From assembly GCA_016213785.1 (NCBI GenBank), contig JACQZQ010000101.1, positions 1 through 64,000 of the forward strand: a stretch of 64,000 nucleotides of DNA. Reading direction: 5' to 3'. Shown here in pieces: positions 26,204 to 36,186 of the stretch; positions within the stretch are counted from its first letter, which is position 1, and every line of letters begins with the position of its first letter. A program made the position numbers and the translations under genes. The notes below the pieces were generated by a model that was not told the DNA's origin, did not search any database, and worked only from the letters and a program-made list of their open reading frames with translations. Source of the stretch: Acidobacteriota bacterium (GTDB taxonomy: Bacteria; Acidobacteriota; Blastocatellia; Chloracidobacteriales; JADJPF01).

Positions 26204-29200
26204 ATGGCTGTTCAACAAATAAAAGCCTACGTTGAGGTTCAATCCCCTGCTCAACTAACACAATTCAAAGGAGTTAGTGGAGATGTAGTGGTAAGGGCTT
26301 ATCAACTTAACTGGCGTTTAAGGGAAAATATTGGCAATTTACTGGCTGCCCTAGCAGGACAGCGCGGCCCTTATTTGATTACTGGGCAAAAAGGTGTTGG
26401 TAAAAGCCATTTACTTGCATTAATTAGAGCTTTAGTTACTTCTCCTGGTCTTTCTAATGCACTTAGAGATCCCGCCATAGTTTCATCTGCTGGTAAGCTA
26501 GCGGATGAACATTTTTTCCCCATTGAATTAGAAATTACCTCTGAAGAACCTACAAATCTTTTAGACCTACTTAGAGAAGAATTAGCAACACGTGAAAATA
26601 GCCCTCTTATATTTACTGATGCTGAATGGGAAAGTACTAGTTTTGACTCTAGAATCTTTAGACTAATTAAGTCTAAGTTAAAACCTGGAACCATAATAGC
26701 TCTATTTATTGATGGGTTATCTATTCCTATGAGAGCTAATAAAAGGCTCCAAACACAGCTAGTTCATTGGTTAAATCGAATGTCTGAGCATTTTCGTGAT
26801 CAATTTCAAAGCCTAATTATTACTCTAGACGATGATATATTAGCAGAAGTTGCCGACGAAATACTTACTAAATTCAAAGCTGAAAAAATCCATCCATCTA
26901 ACCTAAGAGATATTGCTGATAGGTTTATTTTGAAAAAAAATGATCAGCAACGTCAAGAAATAGGGTATCTCTATGGAGAGATTGTTAGGTTAATGCCTCA
27001 ATTTGCTTGGTCTAGAGATGATTTTATTGCGCTCTTCCCCATTCACCCAGCAGTTTTAGAAGTAGCTTCTGGATTAAGGATGTATTCAAAAAGCTTTTCT
27101 TTACTTGGTTTTATTGGCTCATCAGCTTCTAAAGCCACTAATCGTAGAGGATTAAATTTATCTGCATTAGATGAGCTTTTTGATGCCTTTGAATTTGATT
27201 TAAGAAAAGATGATTATCTATCAGGAATTTTTGCTGCCTATGATTCAATAATACAAACAGGTATCCCAAAACTAACTGGTTTTGATGAGAAAATGTGGGC
27301 TAAGCTAGTTCTTAAAGCCCTATTTTTATTCTCTTTAGCTAATAAACCCGTTACAGCTAGTAAGTTAGCTGATTCTGTCCTGCTTTATGATGACCGTGAT
27401 TTTACTGTTGCAGTTAAACGTATAAATGCAATTATTGATTGTTTTCTTAAAACTACTCCAGACATATTAGAAGTTATAGGTGATGGTAAAAATGCAACTT
27501 ATCGTTTCCTTATTAAAGCATTACGTTCACCTCAAGATATAATCCTAGAATATGTTGAAAGAATAGCTGATACAGATAATGGGCTTGCAGAAATATTAGT
27601 CACTGTTGGAGGAGAATTTTTCTCTGATTGGGCATTAAAATTAGGCGAAACCTTAAGAACAGAATTAACAGTTTCATGGCGTAACACTACTAGGTATGGA
27701 ATATTAAAAGTAGGAACAGATGTTGAACTTTTTCCTATTAACACAAATCCTAGCCCTAGCCCAATAACAAATTTAGCTCTTGGAGTAGATTTAATAACCC
27801 CAGATTTAAGTGATGATGAAGAACTTTTACCAATAGATTTACTTGTAGAAGCACAAACTGGAGAATATCAATTAAACCCAACTTGTGAATGGGACTGGCA
27901 AATATGTTTAATCCCTCTTAATTATGAAATTGGAATAGATATTCCTTATTTTAACCCACCTACTTTAATTTACTGGATACCTGATACTCCAACTAAAGAA
28001 GATATAATAGTACTTAAGCAAGCTTTAGTCTTAAGGCTTGAAAGAGAGCAGTTAACACAAGAAAAAATTAATTGTTCTCAAGAGCAAGAAAAAATTGATC
28101 TTCAGGTACAAGAAATATTTCAACGTCTTTATGTTGATAATGGAAAATTTATTAATCCTGGGTCTGAAAGACCTATCTTAATTTTTCAATCTGTTATTGC
28201 AGGTTCAACAGTAGCAGAAATGCTTTCATTTTTATTAGCAGAGTCTCTCTTAATACGTTACCCAGAACATCCCAATTTTGCTCTAGAGTTAAATGAAAAT
28301 GAAATAGAAATTTTTGCTAAAAATCTTTTTGCTAAATTAGATCCATATTCAGAAATAACTCAAGCTTGTGCAGAAAACTATGCTCTAGCACTAAAACTAG
28401 TGTCTATTTCTAGTGCAAGTGGACAATATGAAATAGACATAGAAGATAATCCTTTTGTTAATGAAACACTTAGGGCACTTAATGATTTAGAGTCTGGGGC
28501 AAGCCTACCTATACAGCACTTATATGCAAAGCTACGAGCAGAACCTTTTGGGCTAAAATCTATACCACAAAAATTAATATTGTATGCTTTAGTCTCACAA
28601 TGGCGTATAGAACTTACTTCCGAACTAAATAGCGATGTTTTAACTGCTTCTAATTTAGCCAATGAAGAAAATTTTAGCCATTATACTCATATTCGTATAC
28701 CTACTACTATTACTCATCCCCCTAAAGTTTTAGCAGAATGGTTTTCTCTTTTAACTGCTCAAGAAACTCCTATAGATTTAATTAACCCTACAAGTAGACA
28801 AGAAATTTGTGATGCACTAAGGGTTTGGCAAGAAAACTGGGTTAATTTAGCGATTGCTGACAGGCTAGAAAAATTACCTGTAGATGGAGTAACTACTAGG
28901 TTATGGCAGATGGTTGTTTCTTGTCGTCGATACTTTGATGCGGCTAGTAGTGCAGTAACTAGTTTATTAAATGAAGATATAGCTGTAGAAACAGCACTAT
29001 GCCAAATAGTAGATAGTTTTGGAGCAAAAGATACTGTCTATTTCCATGCAGTTAATGAGTTAACTATTTTAGTTAATTTTTTAGAATGGCTTCCTTTTTT
29101 CTTAGGAACAAAAGATTATATTTTATCTGCTGAACGTACAAATGATAGCCAAATAGAAGCGGAAAGAAATGAGCTTATAGCTTTTCTAGATCAATCTCAA

Positions 29201-29905
29201 AGACTTTTTGATGAAGAAAAACGCCAGCGCTATGAAACAGTTTATAAAAGCTTTCAAAGTCGCTATATAGATTTTTACGCTACCTTGCATGATAATTTAA
29301 TGTCCCCAACACAAATAACTGAGCTAGAAGAAATATTAAATAGCGATAAATGGCGTACTTTTGAGCTTATGTCTCAGCTTAATATTGCTAGCCAACATTA
29401 TTATTTAGTGGCTTTAGAAATAGTTGGTAATATTAAAGTCTCTATCTGTCAACTCCCTGTAAAAGAATTACTACAAGCTCAAAGCGTATGTAACTGCTCT
29501 TTTAGAATCAATCGCAGAGTAGATGTTAAGGTTTCTTTAGAAGTCTTAAAAAACCTTATTGACCAAGCAACTACTTATCATCAACAATTACTAACTCAAT
29601 ATAAAGTAAAACTTAAATCTTTAACTGATATAGAAGAAGAGGAAAAAAAGAAAATAGAGTCTCTGTTTTCTTCTTTCTTTAACGGAGAAGCACGTAAATT
29701 AACTTTATATGGAGTAGAAAGACTTAATAACATACTAGATACCACATTAAAATCTAGTGTTGGCCTTCTACCAGCAGTTAAATTAAATAATAAAATGACT
29801 AAACAAGACCTTAAAGATCGTTTTGAACGCTGGCTAGAAAGCTTACCTGATGAACCAGGACTTTCACTTGATTTTTCTAACCGGAGAGATTTAATTGATG
29901 AGTAA
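26204..29905 (+). CDS. Large P-loop ATPase resembling BrxC/PglY (DUF6079)
   Basis: A 1233-residue cytosolic protein. Walker A GQKGVGKSHL at 61-70; Walker B-like strand IIALFIDG at 164-171, where the usual following Glu is Gly; a sensor-like strand SLIITLDDD around 203. Then come an AAA+-like helical lid, the segment LFPIHPAVLEVASGL, and about 800 further residues, mostly helical, ending in coiled-coil-like charge (TDIEEEEKKKIESLF). Length, 'P-loop with GKSHLL' and the 'FPIHP' segment resemble BREX/Pgl BrxC-PglY (DUF6079) ATPases as I remember them. No BREX methylase, PglZ or BrxL is nearby. It is followed by a coupled DUF2520 gene (8-base overlap). Confidence 0.6.
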   Translation: MAVQQIKAYVEVQSPAQLTQFKGVSGDVVVRAYQLNWRLRENIGNLLAALAGQRGPYLITGQKGVGKSHLLALIRALVTSPGLSNALRDPAIVSSAGKLADEHFFPIELEITSEEPTNLLDLLREELATRENSPLIFTDAEWESTSFDSRIFRLIKSKLKPGTIIALFIDGLSIPMRANKRLQTQLVHWLNRMSEHFRDQFQSLIITLDDDILAEVADEILTKFKAEKIHPSNLRDIADRFILKKNDQQRQEIGYLYGEIVRLMPQFAWSRDDFIALFPIHPAVLEVASGLRMYSKSFSLLGFIGSSASKATNRRGLNLSALDELFDAFEFDLRKDDYLSGIFAAYDSIIQTGIPKLTGFDEKMWAKLVLKALFLFSLANKPVTASKLADSVLLYDDRDFTVAVKRINAIIDCFLKTTPDILEVIGDGKNATYRFLIKALRSPQDIILEYVERIADTDNGLAEILVTVGGEFFSDWALKLGETLRTELTVSWRNTTRYGILKVGTDVELFPINTNPSPSPITNLALGVDLITPDLSDDEELLPIDLLVEAQTGEYQLNPTCEWDWQICLIPLNYEIGIDIPYFNPPTLIYWIPDTPTKEDIIVLKQALVLRLEREQLTQEKINCSQEQEKIDLQVQEIFQRLYVDNGKFINPGSERPILIFQSVIAGSTVAEMLSFLLAESLLIRYPEHPNFALELNENEIEIFAKNLFAKLDPYSEITQACAENYALALKLVSISSASGQYEIDIEDNPFVNETLRALNDLESGASLPIQHLYAKLRAEPFGLKSIPQKLILYALVSQWRIELTSELNSDVLTASNLANEENFSHYTHIRIPTTITHPPKVLAEWFSLLTAQETPIDLINPTSRQEICDALRVWQENWVNLAIADRLEKLPVDGVTTRLWQMVVSCRRYFDAASSAVTSLLNEDIAVETALCQIVDSFGAKDTVYFHAVNELTILVNFLEWLPFFLGTKDYILSAERTNDSQIEAERNELIAFLDQSQRLFDEEKRQRYETVYKSFQSRYIDFYATLHDNLMSPTQITELEEILNSDKWRTFELMSQLNIASQHYYLVALEIVGNIKVSICQLPVKELLQAQSVCNCSFRINRRVDVKVSLEVLKNLIDQATTYHQQLLTQYKVKLKSLTDIEEEEKKKIESLFSSFFNGEARKLTLYGVERLNNILDTTLKSSVGLLPAVKLNNKMTKQDLKDRFERWLESLPDEPGLSLDFSNRRDLIDE

Positions 29906-30728
29906 AAGCCTTTGTGTTGCTATAGTTGGGCTTGGTAGAGTGGGAAACACACTAGCTTTTTTACTTAAAGAAATAGGATATCATATAGAAACAGTTATTG
30001 GCCGTAACTCTCAGCAAACCATTAAAGCTTTTGAGGCTTGGCAAACAGATTATTTTACTTTAACAAGCGAGCCTAGCTGGAATTTCCCTCTCCCTGATTT
30101 ATTATTTATTACAACCCCTGATAATGTAATTTCAAATATCGTTAGCCGCCTAGCTACTTATAAAACAGATCTTTGGCAAAAAACTATTGTTTTTCACTGC
30201 GCAGGTGCTCTTAGCTCACAGATACTACTACCTTTAGCCAAACTAGGAGCTAGTGTAGGCTCAATACATCCATTAAAAAGTTTTGCTCTACCTATTAAAT
30301 CTATAACAGAAATAGAAGGAATTTATTGGTGTATTGAGGGAGATGAAAGAGCTAAAACATTTGCTGAGCATTTAGTTAAACTTACAAAGGGTAAATCTGT
30401 TGCTATTGAGCCTAATAAAAAAGCCTTATACCATGCTGCGGCAGTAATGTCTTGTGGACATTTAGTAGCGTTACTAGATTTAAGCCTAAAAATGTTGATT
30501 GAATGTGGTATTAGCCAAGAACAGGCTAAAGAAATGTTACTACCATTAATTGAAGGAACTATTAAAAACTTTGCAACTAAAACACCCTCACAAGCCTTAA
30601 CAGGCCCTTTTGCACGAGAGGATTACCAAACAGTTAATCAACATTTGCAAGCACTAAAAAAGTTGCCAGAAGATTACTTAACAGTTTATTCTTTACTTGG
30701 TCGTCATAGCCTAGCAATAAAACCATAA
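29898..30728 (+). CDS. Rossmann-fold DUF2520 oxidoreductase-like protein
   Basis: A 276-residue protein. ATG at 29898 (GGAGAG 10 bases upstream) is chosen over TTG at 29895. The N-terminal NAD(P)-binding loop VAIVGLGRVGNTLAFLL is clear, and the strand LLFITTPDNVI follows as in ProC and F420-dependent reductases. Then GSIHPLKSFA and a helical C-terminal domain with LYHAAAVMSCGHLVALLDL. This is the DUF2520 layout, ketopantoate/pyrroline-carboxylate-reductase-like, with unknown substrate. The start overlaps the ATPase stop by 8 bases, so the two are translated together. Confidence 0.85.
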   Translation: MSKSLCVAIVGLGRVGNTLAFLLKEIGYHIETVIGRNSQQTIKAFEAWQTDYFTLTSEPSWNFPLPDLLFITTPDNVISNIVSRLATYKTDLWQKTIVFHCAGALSSQILLPLAKLGASVGSIHPLKSFALPIKSITEIEGIYWCIEGDERAKTFAEHLVKLTKGKSVAIEPNKKALYHAAAVMSCGHLVALLDLSLKMLIECGISQEQAKEMLLPLIEGTIKNFATKTPSQALTGPFAREDYQTVNQHLQALKKLPEDYLTVYSLLGRHSLAIKP

Positions 30729-30774
30729 GCATTAGAAAATATTGAAAACCTATATTTAGCTTGGAGGATTTTAA

Positions 30775-31266
30775 ATGTATAAAAGAAACTCTCATTGCTC
30801 TTTTTGTGGAAGTGCTTTTAACCCTAATGATGCTTGGCCTCGCAAATGTAGTAATTGCCAAAATACCACTTTCCTTAACCCAACTCCCGTTGCTGTAATA
30901 CTGCTTCCAGTAGATGATGGACTTTATACAATTCGTAGAAATATTGAACCTAAAAAAGGGCAATTAGCCCTACCAGGGGGCTATATTAATTTAGGTGAAT
31001 CTTGGCAAACAGCCGCAGCAAGAGAGCTTTATGAAGAATCAGGAGTTAAAATCGAAGCCTCAGAAGTAACACTTTTTAATGTTTTAAGCGCACCTGATGG
31101 AACAGTCTTAATTTTTGGTCTAGCTAAAGCACGCTCATCAAAAGAAATATCAGAATTTATCGAAAGTGAAGAAAGCACCGAAGCTTTGATTATAAAGGAG
31201 TTTCAGGACTTAGCCTTCCCTCTTCATACACAAGTAGTTAAGGACTTTTTTTCTAAAGAAAAGTAA
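30775..31266 (+). CDS. Nudix hydrolase with N-terminal zinc ribbon
   Basis: A 163-residue pyrophosphohydrolase. A zinc ribbon CSFCGSAFNPND ... CSNCQNT occupies residues about 7-31. A Nudix domain follows with a complete box GYINLGESWQTAAARELYEESGV (split: G-x5-E-x7-REL-x-EE-x-GV). The architecture resembles the C-terminal half of NADH pyrophosphatase NudC, but the SQPWPF-type specificity motif is not seen, so the substrate is open. GGAGG lies 8 bases before the ATG. It follows the DUF2520 gene by 46 bases on the same strand. Confidence 0.9.
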   Translation: MYKRNSHCSFCGSAFNPNDAWPRKCSNCQNTTFLNPTPVAVILLPVDDGLYTIRRNIEPKKGQLALPGGYINLGESWQTAAARELYEESGVKIEASEVTLFNVLSAPDGTVLIFGLAKARSSKEISEFIESEESTEALIIKEFQDLAFPLHTQVVKDFFSKEK

Positions 31267-31390
31267 GGCTTAAAAATAATCCAAAATAGTAAATTAGGCT
31301 AACTGGTAATTAAGATATTAGGCTATTATTACTATACATATTCCTCTAATTTTAGTATCAATAAAATCTAGTATCAATAAAAGGTAAAAA

Positions 31391-32956
31391 ATGTCTTTTG
31401 ACTATGACTATATAATTATTGGCTCAGGTTTTGGTGGTAGCGTTGCTGCTCATAGACTTGCAGAAAAAGGCTATCGTGTAGCAGTACTTGAATGTGGTAG
31501 ACGCTACCGAAACCAAGATTTTCCTAAAAGCAATTGGAATGTACGCAAGTATGTTTGGGCACCACAACTAGGAATGTATGGAATTATGCGTTATACCTTA
31601 CTTCCAGATTTACTAGTAGTTAGTGGCTCTGGCGTAGGTGGTGGAAGCCTAGTCTATGCTAGTACTCTTTATATTCCAAAAGATGCTTTTTTTGAAAGCG
31701 AACAGTGGAAAGGGATTAAGGATTGGAAAAAAGAGTTGATGCCTCATTACCATACAGCAGAAAAAATGCTTGGAGTAGTTGATTCAACTTTCCTTGGCCC
31801 TGCTGATGATGCATTAAGGCTTTGTGCAAAAGATATTGGCAAAGAACATACTTTTAGATCTACTCGAATCGGTATATTTACTGGTGAACCTGGTAAAACT
31901 GTTCCAGATCCTTTCTTTGGCGGTAAAGGGCCAGAGCGGACTGGTTGCACATTATGCGGTGGATGTATGGTTGGTTGTAGACATGGAGCTAAAAACAGTC
32001 TAGATAAAAATTATCTTTACTTTGCAGAAGCAGAAGGTGCAAAAGTCTTTCCTGAAAGAACAGTTGTTGATGTAGCACCCATTGCAGGCGGTGGTTATCG
32101 TGTAACTAGCCATTTAAGCGGTGCTTGGGTAAATAAAGACCCTCAAGTTTTAACCTCAAGAGGCGTAGTTTTTTCAGCAGGTGTATTAGGAACTATGAAA
32201 CTTCTTATGGATTGTAAACTTAGAGGATCATTACCTAATTTATCAGATGAGCTAGGGAGATTTGTTCGTACTAATAGCGAGTCTGTACTAGCAGTTACAG
32301 CAAGAAATAAAGAGAAAGACTACTCAAAAGGCGTGGCTATTGCCTCAAGTATCTTTCCTGACGAACATACTCATATTGAAATGGTAAGATTTCCTGCTGG
32401 ATCAGATATTAATACATTTATGTTTATCTATTTAACTGCTGATGGGTCAAAACTTACACGACCATTAAAGTTTTTATCTAATATTGCTAAACACCCTGTA
32501 GACTTTTGTCGTAGCATTTGGCCTTTTGACTGGGCAAAACGTAGCACAATAGTTTTAGCTATGCAGACTTTAGATAATTCAATTAGGTTAATTCCTAAGC
32601 GGGGCTTGGGTGGTTCTATAAATCTTATAACTGCTCAAGAACATGGAGAACCTAACCCTAAATATATTCCTGTTGCAAATGATATAACTAGGCGCTTAGC
32701 TGAAAAAATTAATGGCATTCCTAAATCTTCATCAACAGAAGTTCTTTTAGGATGCCCTGTTACAGCCCATATTCTAGGAGGTGCCTGTATTGGTGAAAGC
32801 CCTAAAACAGGTGTAATTGACCCTGAAGGTCGTGTCTTTGGCTATGACAATATGTATGTTTGTGATGGCTCAATGATTACTGGAAATGTAGGAGTTAATC
32901 CTTCACTAACAATTACAGCACTCTCTGAGTATGTAATGAGTCATGTTAGGGCTTAA
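31391..32956 (+). CDS. GMC-family FAD oxidoreductase, cholesterol-oxidase-like
   Basis: A 521-residue flavoenzyme. The FAD-binding GxGxxG is IIGSGFGGSVAAHRL at the start, followed by SGSGVGGGSLVYASTLY. A cysteine cluster CTLCGGCMVGC lies near residues 187-197, as in the ChoD-like subgroup, followed by RHGAKNSLDKNYL. The C-terminal catalytic His and Asn are in PVTAHILGGA and GNVGVNPSLTI. Members oxidise sterols or other alcohols; the substrate here cannot be fixed. No signal peptide. It is monocistronic and converges on the amine-oxidase-like gene with a shared terminator. Confidence 0.9.
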   Translation: MSFDYDYIIIGSGFGGSVAAHRLAEKGYRVAVLECGRRYRNQDFPKSNWNVRKYVWAPQLGMYGIMRYTLLPDLLVVSGSGVGGGSLVYASTLYIPKDAFFESEQWKGIKDWKKELMPHYHTAEKMLGVVDSTFLGPADDALRLCAKDIGKEHTFRSTRIGIFTGEPGKTVPDPFFGGKGPERTGCTLCGGCMVGCRHGAKNSLDKNYLYFAEAEGAKVFPERTVVDVAPIAGGGYRVTSHLSGAWVNKDPQVLTSRGVVFSAGVLGTMKLLMDCKLRGSLPNLSDELGRFVRTNSESVLAVTARNKEKDYSKGVAIASSIFPDEHTHIEMVRFPAGSDINTFMFIYLTADGSKLTRPLKFLSNIAKHPVDFCRSIWPFDWAKRSTIVLAMQTLDNSIRLIPKRGLGGSINLITAQEHGEPNPKYIPVANDITRRLAEKINGIPKSSSTEVLLGCPVTAHILGGACIGESPKTGVIDPEGRVFGYDNMYVCDGSMITGNVGVNPSLTITALSEYVMSHVRA

Positions 32957-32979
32957 AAAATTATGACTTAATTTTTCCT

Positions 32980-33022
32980 GCCTAAGAGTAATTAACAGTA
33001 CAAGTTATTTGTGCTCTTAGGC
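32980..33022. terminator. Bidirectional hairpin between convergent genes
   Basis: GCCTAAGAG (32980-32988) pairs with CTCTTAGGC (33014-33022) across a 25-base loop. It sits directly against the stop of the minus-strand gene. A probable shared terminator, though the loop is long. Confidence 0.5.
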
Positions 33023-34657
33023 TTAAATTATTGACTTAAATTTTAAATTACGTGAAGTTAAAATTTCTTCTGCTACTCTAACACCTTGATAAAAAGCCTC
33101 TTCAAATAGAGCAACTCCGCTTAAATCAGCATGTGCAAAATGAATATTACGAAAGGGTTTTGCAGCCTCAAATCTTGATTTATTCCAGATAAAATCTGGG
33201 TGTGGCCTAACCATCGCATGTCCCCAACGCATTATGTCAATTTGTTCTGTTAAAGTGTAAATATCAGGATGAGCTTGAGAAATATCTGTTAATGCTACAT
33301 CAGCCCAACCTTGCCAATCTGTTGATAAAAGCTTTTTTCTTGCAACATTTACATCTAGCTCGGTAATAGGATAATAGTAAGTAAAAATAGTTGCACCATA
33401 ATCTAAGCCTCTTTGATGAGTTGCAACTACATAACCTAGCGATTTGCTTTCATAAAAAACATTATCCCAACAAAGCGGATATGACGCTCTAATTTGACTA
33501 GGGCGATCTCGAAGAAAAAGATTGGCTACCATCCAAGCCCCATACTGAAAGGCTTCAACATGTTTAGGGGGATTATCGCGATAGGGGCGAATAATATAAT
33601 TAGTTAAAAAATGTGGTGCTGCAAAAATTACTTGCTCAGCACGAAATCCAAAAGCTTGACTTGTATTTTGATCAAAAGTAGTTATCTCTACTTCTAGCTC
33701 TTTAATAGGGTTTATTTCTAGTGCTGCTAAGCCTAGGCGTACTTTGTCTTTAACTTGACTATAGAGATAGTTTGCAAGTCGTCCATTGCCTTCAGGCCAA
33801 GTAATTAAAGGCTGTGCAGTAGCGCCAGGTTTAGCCATTCTAGAAGCAAAATAAAAAATCCCTGCCCAAGCGCTTGTTGTTTCTATACTTGAGCCATAAT
33901 CATCTCTACAAGAATAATCTACAAGCCAACGCAACCTAGGAGATGTCCAGTTGTAACGCTTAAGCCAAGTAGACATACTAATTTTATCTAGGTCAGTAAC
34001 TTCTACATCATCTGAAACTTTTGCCATAGGAATAGTAAAAGCTCTACGCCCTTTAGAATCTTGCCACTCTACCCATCGATCTATTTCTTTTTGAAAAGCC
34101 TTAAACTCTGCTAAGTCTTTTTCGCTTGCTCCTGCATAAAGATAAAGTCCTTCATACCAGCGCCCACGAAAAAATAATCGTTCTTCAGGATCACGGCAAA
34201 GATATTGTTCTGCCACAATGGGCTGACCTTGATTATCTTCACCTTCTAGAATTCCCATCTCATTAAAAAGCTCTAAAAGTGCAACATTTTCTTTCATAGG
34301 AGCAGGCACATAATGTGCGCCCCAAGGATAAGAGACTAATTTTGATTCTCCACTACGAGCCGTACCACCTGGAGTTTTTTCTAGTTCAATTAAAATAAAA
34401 TCTTCAAACCCAAGTTTTTTAAGTCTCCAAGCCGCAGATAGCCCAGCTATGCCACCGCCTACAATAACTATTTTGATATTTTTCCAATTATCTAAAGCAG
34501 GTTCTAGTTTTAGTCCATCGCGGATTTTATGGCCTAATTCCTGAGAAGTATTAATAATTTCACCTTTTGGAAATTGTGGAGTTGGGTTTTGACAAGCACT
34601 TAAAGCTAAAGGGCTACTTAGAAAGGCTGTTAAAATTTCTCGTCTGGTAAATTTCAT
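33023..34657 (-). CDS. FAD-dependent amine-oxidase-like lipoprotein
   Basis: A 544-residue flavoprotein. The N-terminus has a twin-arginine start (TRREIL) and a lipobox LALSAC with Cys22, so it is probably exported and lipid-anchored. The FAD-binding motif is IKIVIVGGGIAGLSAAWRL at 61-79, with the second glycine-rich stretch KTPGGTARSGESKLVSYPWG. A C-terminal FAD segment reads IHFAHADLSGVALFEEAFYQG. The fold is that of amine oxidases/protoporphyrinogen oxidases. Position last in an operon with a spermidine-synthase-like enzyme makes a polyamine substrate plausible but unproven. Confidence 0.85.
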   Translation of the reverse strand: MKFTRREILTAFLSSPLALSACQNPTPQFPKGEIINTSQELGHKIRDGLKLEPALDNWKNIKIVIVGGGIAGLSAAWRLKKLGFEDFILIELEKTPGGTARSGESKLVSYPWGAHYVPAPMKENVALLELFNEMGILEGEDNQGQPIVAEQYLCRDPEERLFFRGRWYEGLYLYAGASEKDLAEFKAFQKEIDRWVEWQDSKGRRAFTIPMAKVSDDVEVTDLDKISMSTWLKRYNWTSPRLRWLVDYSCRDDYGSSIETTSAWAGIFYFASRMAKPGATAQPLITWPEGNGRLANYLYSQVKDKVRLGLAALEINPIKELEVEITTFDQNTSQAFGFRAEQVIFAAPHFLTNYIIRPYRDNPPKHVEAFQYGAWMVANLFLRDRPSQIRASYPLCWDNVFYESKSLGYVVATHQRGLDYGATIFTYYYPITELDVNVARKKLLSTDWQGWADVALTDISQAHPDIYTLTEQIDIMRWGHAMVRPHPDFIWNKSRFEAAKPFRNIHFAHADLSGVALFEEAFYQGVRVAEEILTSRNLKFKSII

Positions 34658-34680
34658 TTTACTATTTTACTATTGCTCTA

Positions 34681-36183
34681 CTATTGATAGCGCCGCCATT
34701 CAGACTCATAGTAACGAACTAAAATCTGATTATCTAGTCGATTAATTTCTACTGCAACAGCGCTAGTATCAGCAGAAAGAGTAAAAAGCGATACAAGCGT
34801 TTCATCGTTTAGAAAACGTAAGTTTTTAGGGGCTTGTTTAGGTATTTCAAAATCACCTACTTTAGCAAGTGCAAATCCCCAAACACCAAAAGCAGGAACA
34901 GCAGTTTGATAGGGTTTAACTGAAAAACCTGCTGCTTCAATAGTTCTAACAATACACCAATAAGACGTTCTAGCAAAAAGTGGTGAAGTACATTGAACTG
35001 CAACTGTTCCACCTTCATTTAAGGATTTTCTTAATAAACGATAAAATCTTGTGCTATAGAGTTTACCTAAGGCAAAAGTATTTGGATCAGGGAAATCTAT
35101 AATAACTACATCAAATTTCTCTGTTATATCCTCTAACCAAATCATTGCATCTTGATTAATAACTTTTACTCTAGGGTCAGAAATTGATTTATCATTAAGC
35201 TCAACTAGCATTGGAAAATTAGCAGCAAGTTGTGTCATAGCTGGATCTAAATCAACTAAAGTGACTGACTCAACATCCTTAGATTTAAGAATTTCTCTTA
35301 AACCAAGTCCATCACCTCCGCCAAGAACTAAAACTTTTTTTGGTTTGCCAAAAAGCACCATTGCAGGATGAACCAAAGCCTCATGGTAGCGATATTCATC
35401 AGCAGAACTAAATTGCAAATTACCATTAAGAAAAAGCTGAAAGCCTGCACGACTTTTTGTAACAACAATTCTTTGATAAGAAGATGTACGAGAATAAATA
35501 ATATCATCTGCAAATAAATTATCTTCTGCAAGAGAAGTTATTTTATTTGCTCCAATTAAACCAATTAAGAGTAAAATAGCCACAATTATTGCTTTGATAC
35601 GTAGTAGGGTTAAACCTTTTTTTATTAAAGGCTCTAACGTCCAAGTAGCCCAAAATCCTATACCAACATTAAGTAAGCCAAATACTAAAGAGGTACGAAC
35701 AAGCCCTAGTTTAGGGACAAGAAATAGTGGAAACATTAATGAAGCAACTAATGCACCGATATAATCAATAGTTAAAACTCTAGAGACTAGATCCTTAAAA
35801 TCTAATTGATCTTTAAGTATTCGCATCAGTAGAGGTAATTCTAGACCTACTAATACACCAATTAAAAACACTACTAAGTAAAGAATTATATGAAAGTAAC
35901 TTAAGCGGGCAAAGCTAAGAAATAGAATAGGGGCAGAAAAGCCACCAAGAATTGCTACAGCGATCTCGATTTCTATAAATTTTTGTGCTAGATCCTTTTC
36001 AATAAAGCCTGAAAGCCAAGCACCTACTCCCATTGCTGAAAGATAAATGCCAATAATTAAAGAAAACTGAGTAACTGAATCACCTAAAACATAGCTAGCT
36101 AATGTACCAGCAAGTAGTTCATAAACAAGGCCACAAGTAGCTATAATTAGTACATTAAGAAAAATTATTGAGGTTCGGATCAT
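34681..36183 (-). CDS. Membrane-bound spermidine-synthase-like aminopropyltransferase
   Basis: A 500-residue fusion. Residues about 5-215 form seven hydrophobic helices; residues about 225-440 are a spermidine synthase domain. Active-site features are intact: NGNLQFSSADEYRYHEALVH at 253-272, the AdoMet/dcAdoMet loop VLVLGGGDGLG, acidic D311, and the catalytic-type Asp in VVIIDFPDPN. The final 60 residues are a small tail. Enzymes with this layout are annotated as membrane polyamine aminopropyltransferases; true product unknown. No AdoMet decarboxylase (speD/speH) is in the window. It lies 3 bases after the DUF350 stop and 23 bases before the amine-oxidase gene. Confidence 0.88.
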   Translation of the reverse strand: MIRTSIIFLNVLIIATCGLVYELLAGTLASYVLGDSVTQFSLIIGIYLSAMGVGAWLSGFIEKDLAQKFIEIEIAVAILGGFSAPILFLSFARLSYFHIILYLVVFLIGVLVGLELPLLMRILKDQLDFKDLVSRVLTIDYIGALVASLMFPLFLVPKLGLVRTSLVFGLLNVGIGFWATWTLEPLIKKGLTLLRIKAIIVAILLLIGLIGANKITSLAEDNLFADDIIYSRTSSYQRIVVTKSRAGFQLFLNGNLQFSSADEYRYHEALVHPAMVLFGKPKKVLVLGGGDGLGLREILKSKDVESVTLVDLDPAMTQLAANFPMLVELNDKSISDPRVKVINQDAMIWLEDITEKFDVVIIDFPDPNTFALGKLYSTRFYRLLRKSLNEGGTVAVQCTSPLFARTSYWCIVRTIEAAGFSVKPYQTAVPAFGVWGFALAKVGDFEIPKQAPKNLRFLNDETLVSLFTLSADTSAVAVEINRLDNQILVRYYESEWRRYQ

Positions 36184-36186
36184 TTT

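Noticed and set aside
26204-31266. Complete BREX or Pgl defence island
   Set aside because: Only one BrxC/PglY-like ATPase is present; methylase, PglZ alkaline phosphatase and Lon-like genes are absent.
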